Assembly: GCA_902588515.1 (NCBI GenBank)
Contig: CACIPP010000019.1
Span: 1 to 6,641, forward strand
Direction: 5' to 3'
DNA from: GCA-002704185 sp902588515
Lineage (GTDB): Bacteria; Pseudomonadota; Alphaproteobacteria; Pelagibacterales; Pelagibacteraceae
DNA length: 6,641 nucleotides
Below, piece by piece: positions 6,255 to 6,641 of this stretch. How positions within the stretch are numbered: position 1 is the first letter of the stretch; every line of letters begins with the position of its first letter. The notes beneath the pieces were generated by a model. It did not search any database and was not told the origin of the DNA. It saw only the letters and a program-made list of their open reading frames with translations. The position numbers and the translations under genes were made by a program.

Positions 6255-6641
6255 TTATGCGATTAAATCAATATCTTTTTCTTGCAAACTTCCAGGTACA
6301 ATCACAATTGGTATGGATAACTCCTTAATTTTTTTACCAGTCAAGGCTTTTATGATTGGTCCTGGATCATCACTGTTAGGAGCAGAAGCTAATACTAAAA
6401 ATCTTATATCTTGATCCTGATTTAACAGCTTAACTACTTCCTCTGGTCTATTGCCAATTTTAATAATAATTTCTGAGTCAATTTTAAACTTCTCTTTAAT
6501 TTTTTGTGACCAATTTCTACAGATTTTTTTAGCCTCACTGGTAGCTTCTTGTTCAATTAAATTTTCTATTTTCGCCCATTGAGCATTAATCGCTGGATCA
6601 ACTACATATAAAAGAGAAAGTTTACCATCGGTATGCAATGC
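6255..6641 (-). CDS. Universal stress protein family protein (5' end outside window)
   Basis: Partial gene: 128 residues plus the stop are visible and the frame continues past base 6641. The TTG at 6636-6638 is an internal Leu codon, not a start, because the frame reads on upstream. LSLLYVVDPAIN matches the second strand of the UspA fold, FLVLASAPNSDDPGP the fourth, and IPIVIVPG the last. The classical ATP-binding G-x2-G-x9-G-S/T motif is not present in the C-terminal part; GPGPIIKALTGKK occupies that region, resembling a conserved alphaproteobacterial subgroup. The protein is therefore more likely of the non-ATP-binding type, although this is inference. The tail VPGSLQEKDIDLIA is also typical of that subgroup. 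In many alphaproteobacteria a usp gene of this kind lies directly upstream of the nifU-like gene, as here. The specific function is unknown. Confidence 0.85.
   Translation of the reverse strand, partial: ALHTDGKLSLLYVVDPAINAQWAKIENLIEQEATSEAKKICRNWSQKIKEKFKIDSEIIIKIGNRPEEVVKLLNQDQDIRFLVLASAPNSDDPGPIIKALTGKKIKELSIPIVIVPGSLQEKDIDLIA

Noticed and set aside
1..6641. Defence system, mobile element, CRISPR array or tRNA gene
   Set aside because: All nine genes except the tsaB-like one belong to recognised conserved families, spacing leaves no room for an array or integrase, and no direct repeats, inverted ends or cloverleaf-like segments were seen by eye on either strand.

Overview
The window is a single, fully co-directional gene block on the minus strand of a very AT-rich genome. 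Read in transcription order (from high to low coordinates) it contains: the C-terminal part of a universal stress protein, the NfuA/NifU-type Fe-S scaffold, a membrane-anchored Bax/FlgJ-type glucosaminidase-like protein, a poorly conserved protein that looks like a decayed TsaB, a Fur/Mur-type metal regulator, MiaB, PhoH, YbeY, and the N-terminal 254 residues of a CorC/TlyC CBS-domain protein. Both end genes run off the window. Adjacent genes overlap by 1 to 11 bases or are separated by at most 39 bases, so the coding fraction is close to complete. I see no RNA gene, mobile element, CRISPR array or repeat family.

The likely source is a streamlined alphaproteobacterium, most probably of the SAR11/Pelagibacterales type. 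This is an inference from three things: strong AT bias with Lys/Asn/Ile-rich proteins, near-zero intergenic space, and the order usp - nfuA - (tsaB) - fur - miaB - phoH - ybeY - corC, which is the usual alphaproteobacterial order. The Fur protein is also of the alphaproteobacterial form that lacks the structural CxxC zinc motif. No 16S or other formal marker is present, so genus-level placement is not possible.

The genes fall into two linked themes. The first is iron and Fe-S metabolism: NfuA carries clusters, MiaB is a two-cluster radical-SAM enzyme that needs them, and Fur/Mur senses metal. The second is translation quality: MiaB and, if it is real, TsaB modify tRNAs at or next to the anticodon (position 37), YbeY matures rRNA, and PhoH is a predicted RNA-linked ATPase that commonly neighbours YbeY. 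CorC/TlyC and Bax concern the envelope.

Most of the window is ordinary housekeeping. The parts worth a second look are the 187-residue protein in the TsaB slot, which has lost the family's glycine-rich motif, and the Bax-like protein inserted in this operon. Smaller points are two consecutive TTG starts (miaB, phoH), the CxxC-less Fur, and an A9 tract in each of four consecutive genes. I found no convincing novel system.
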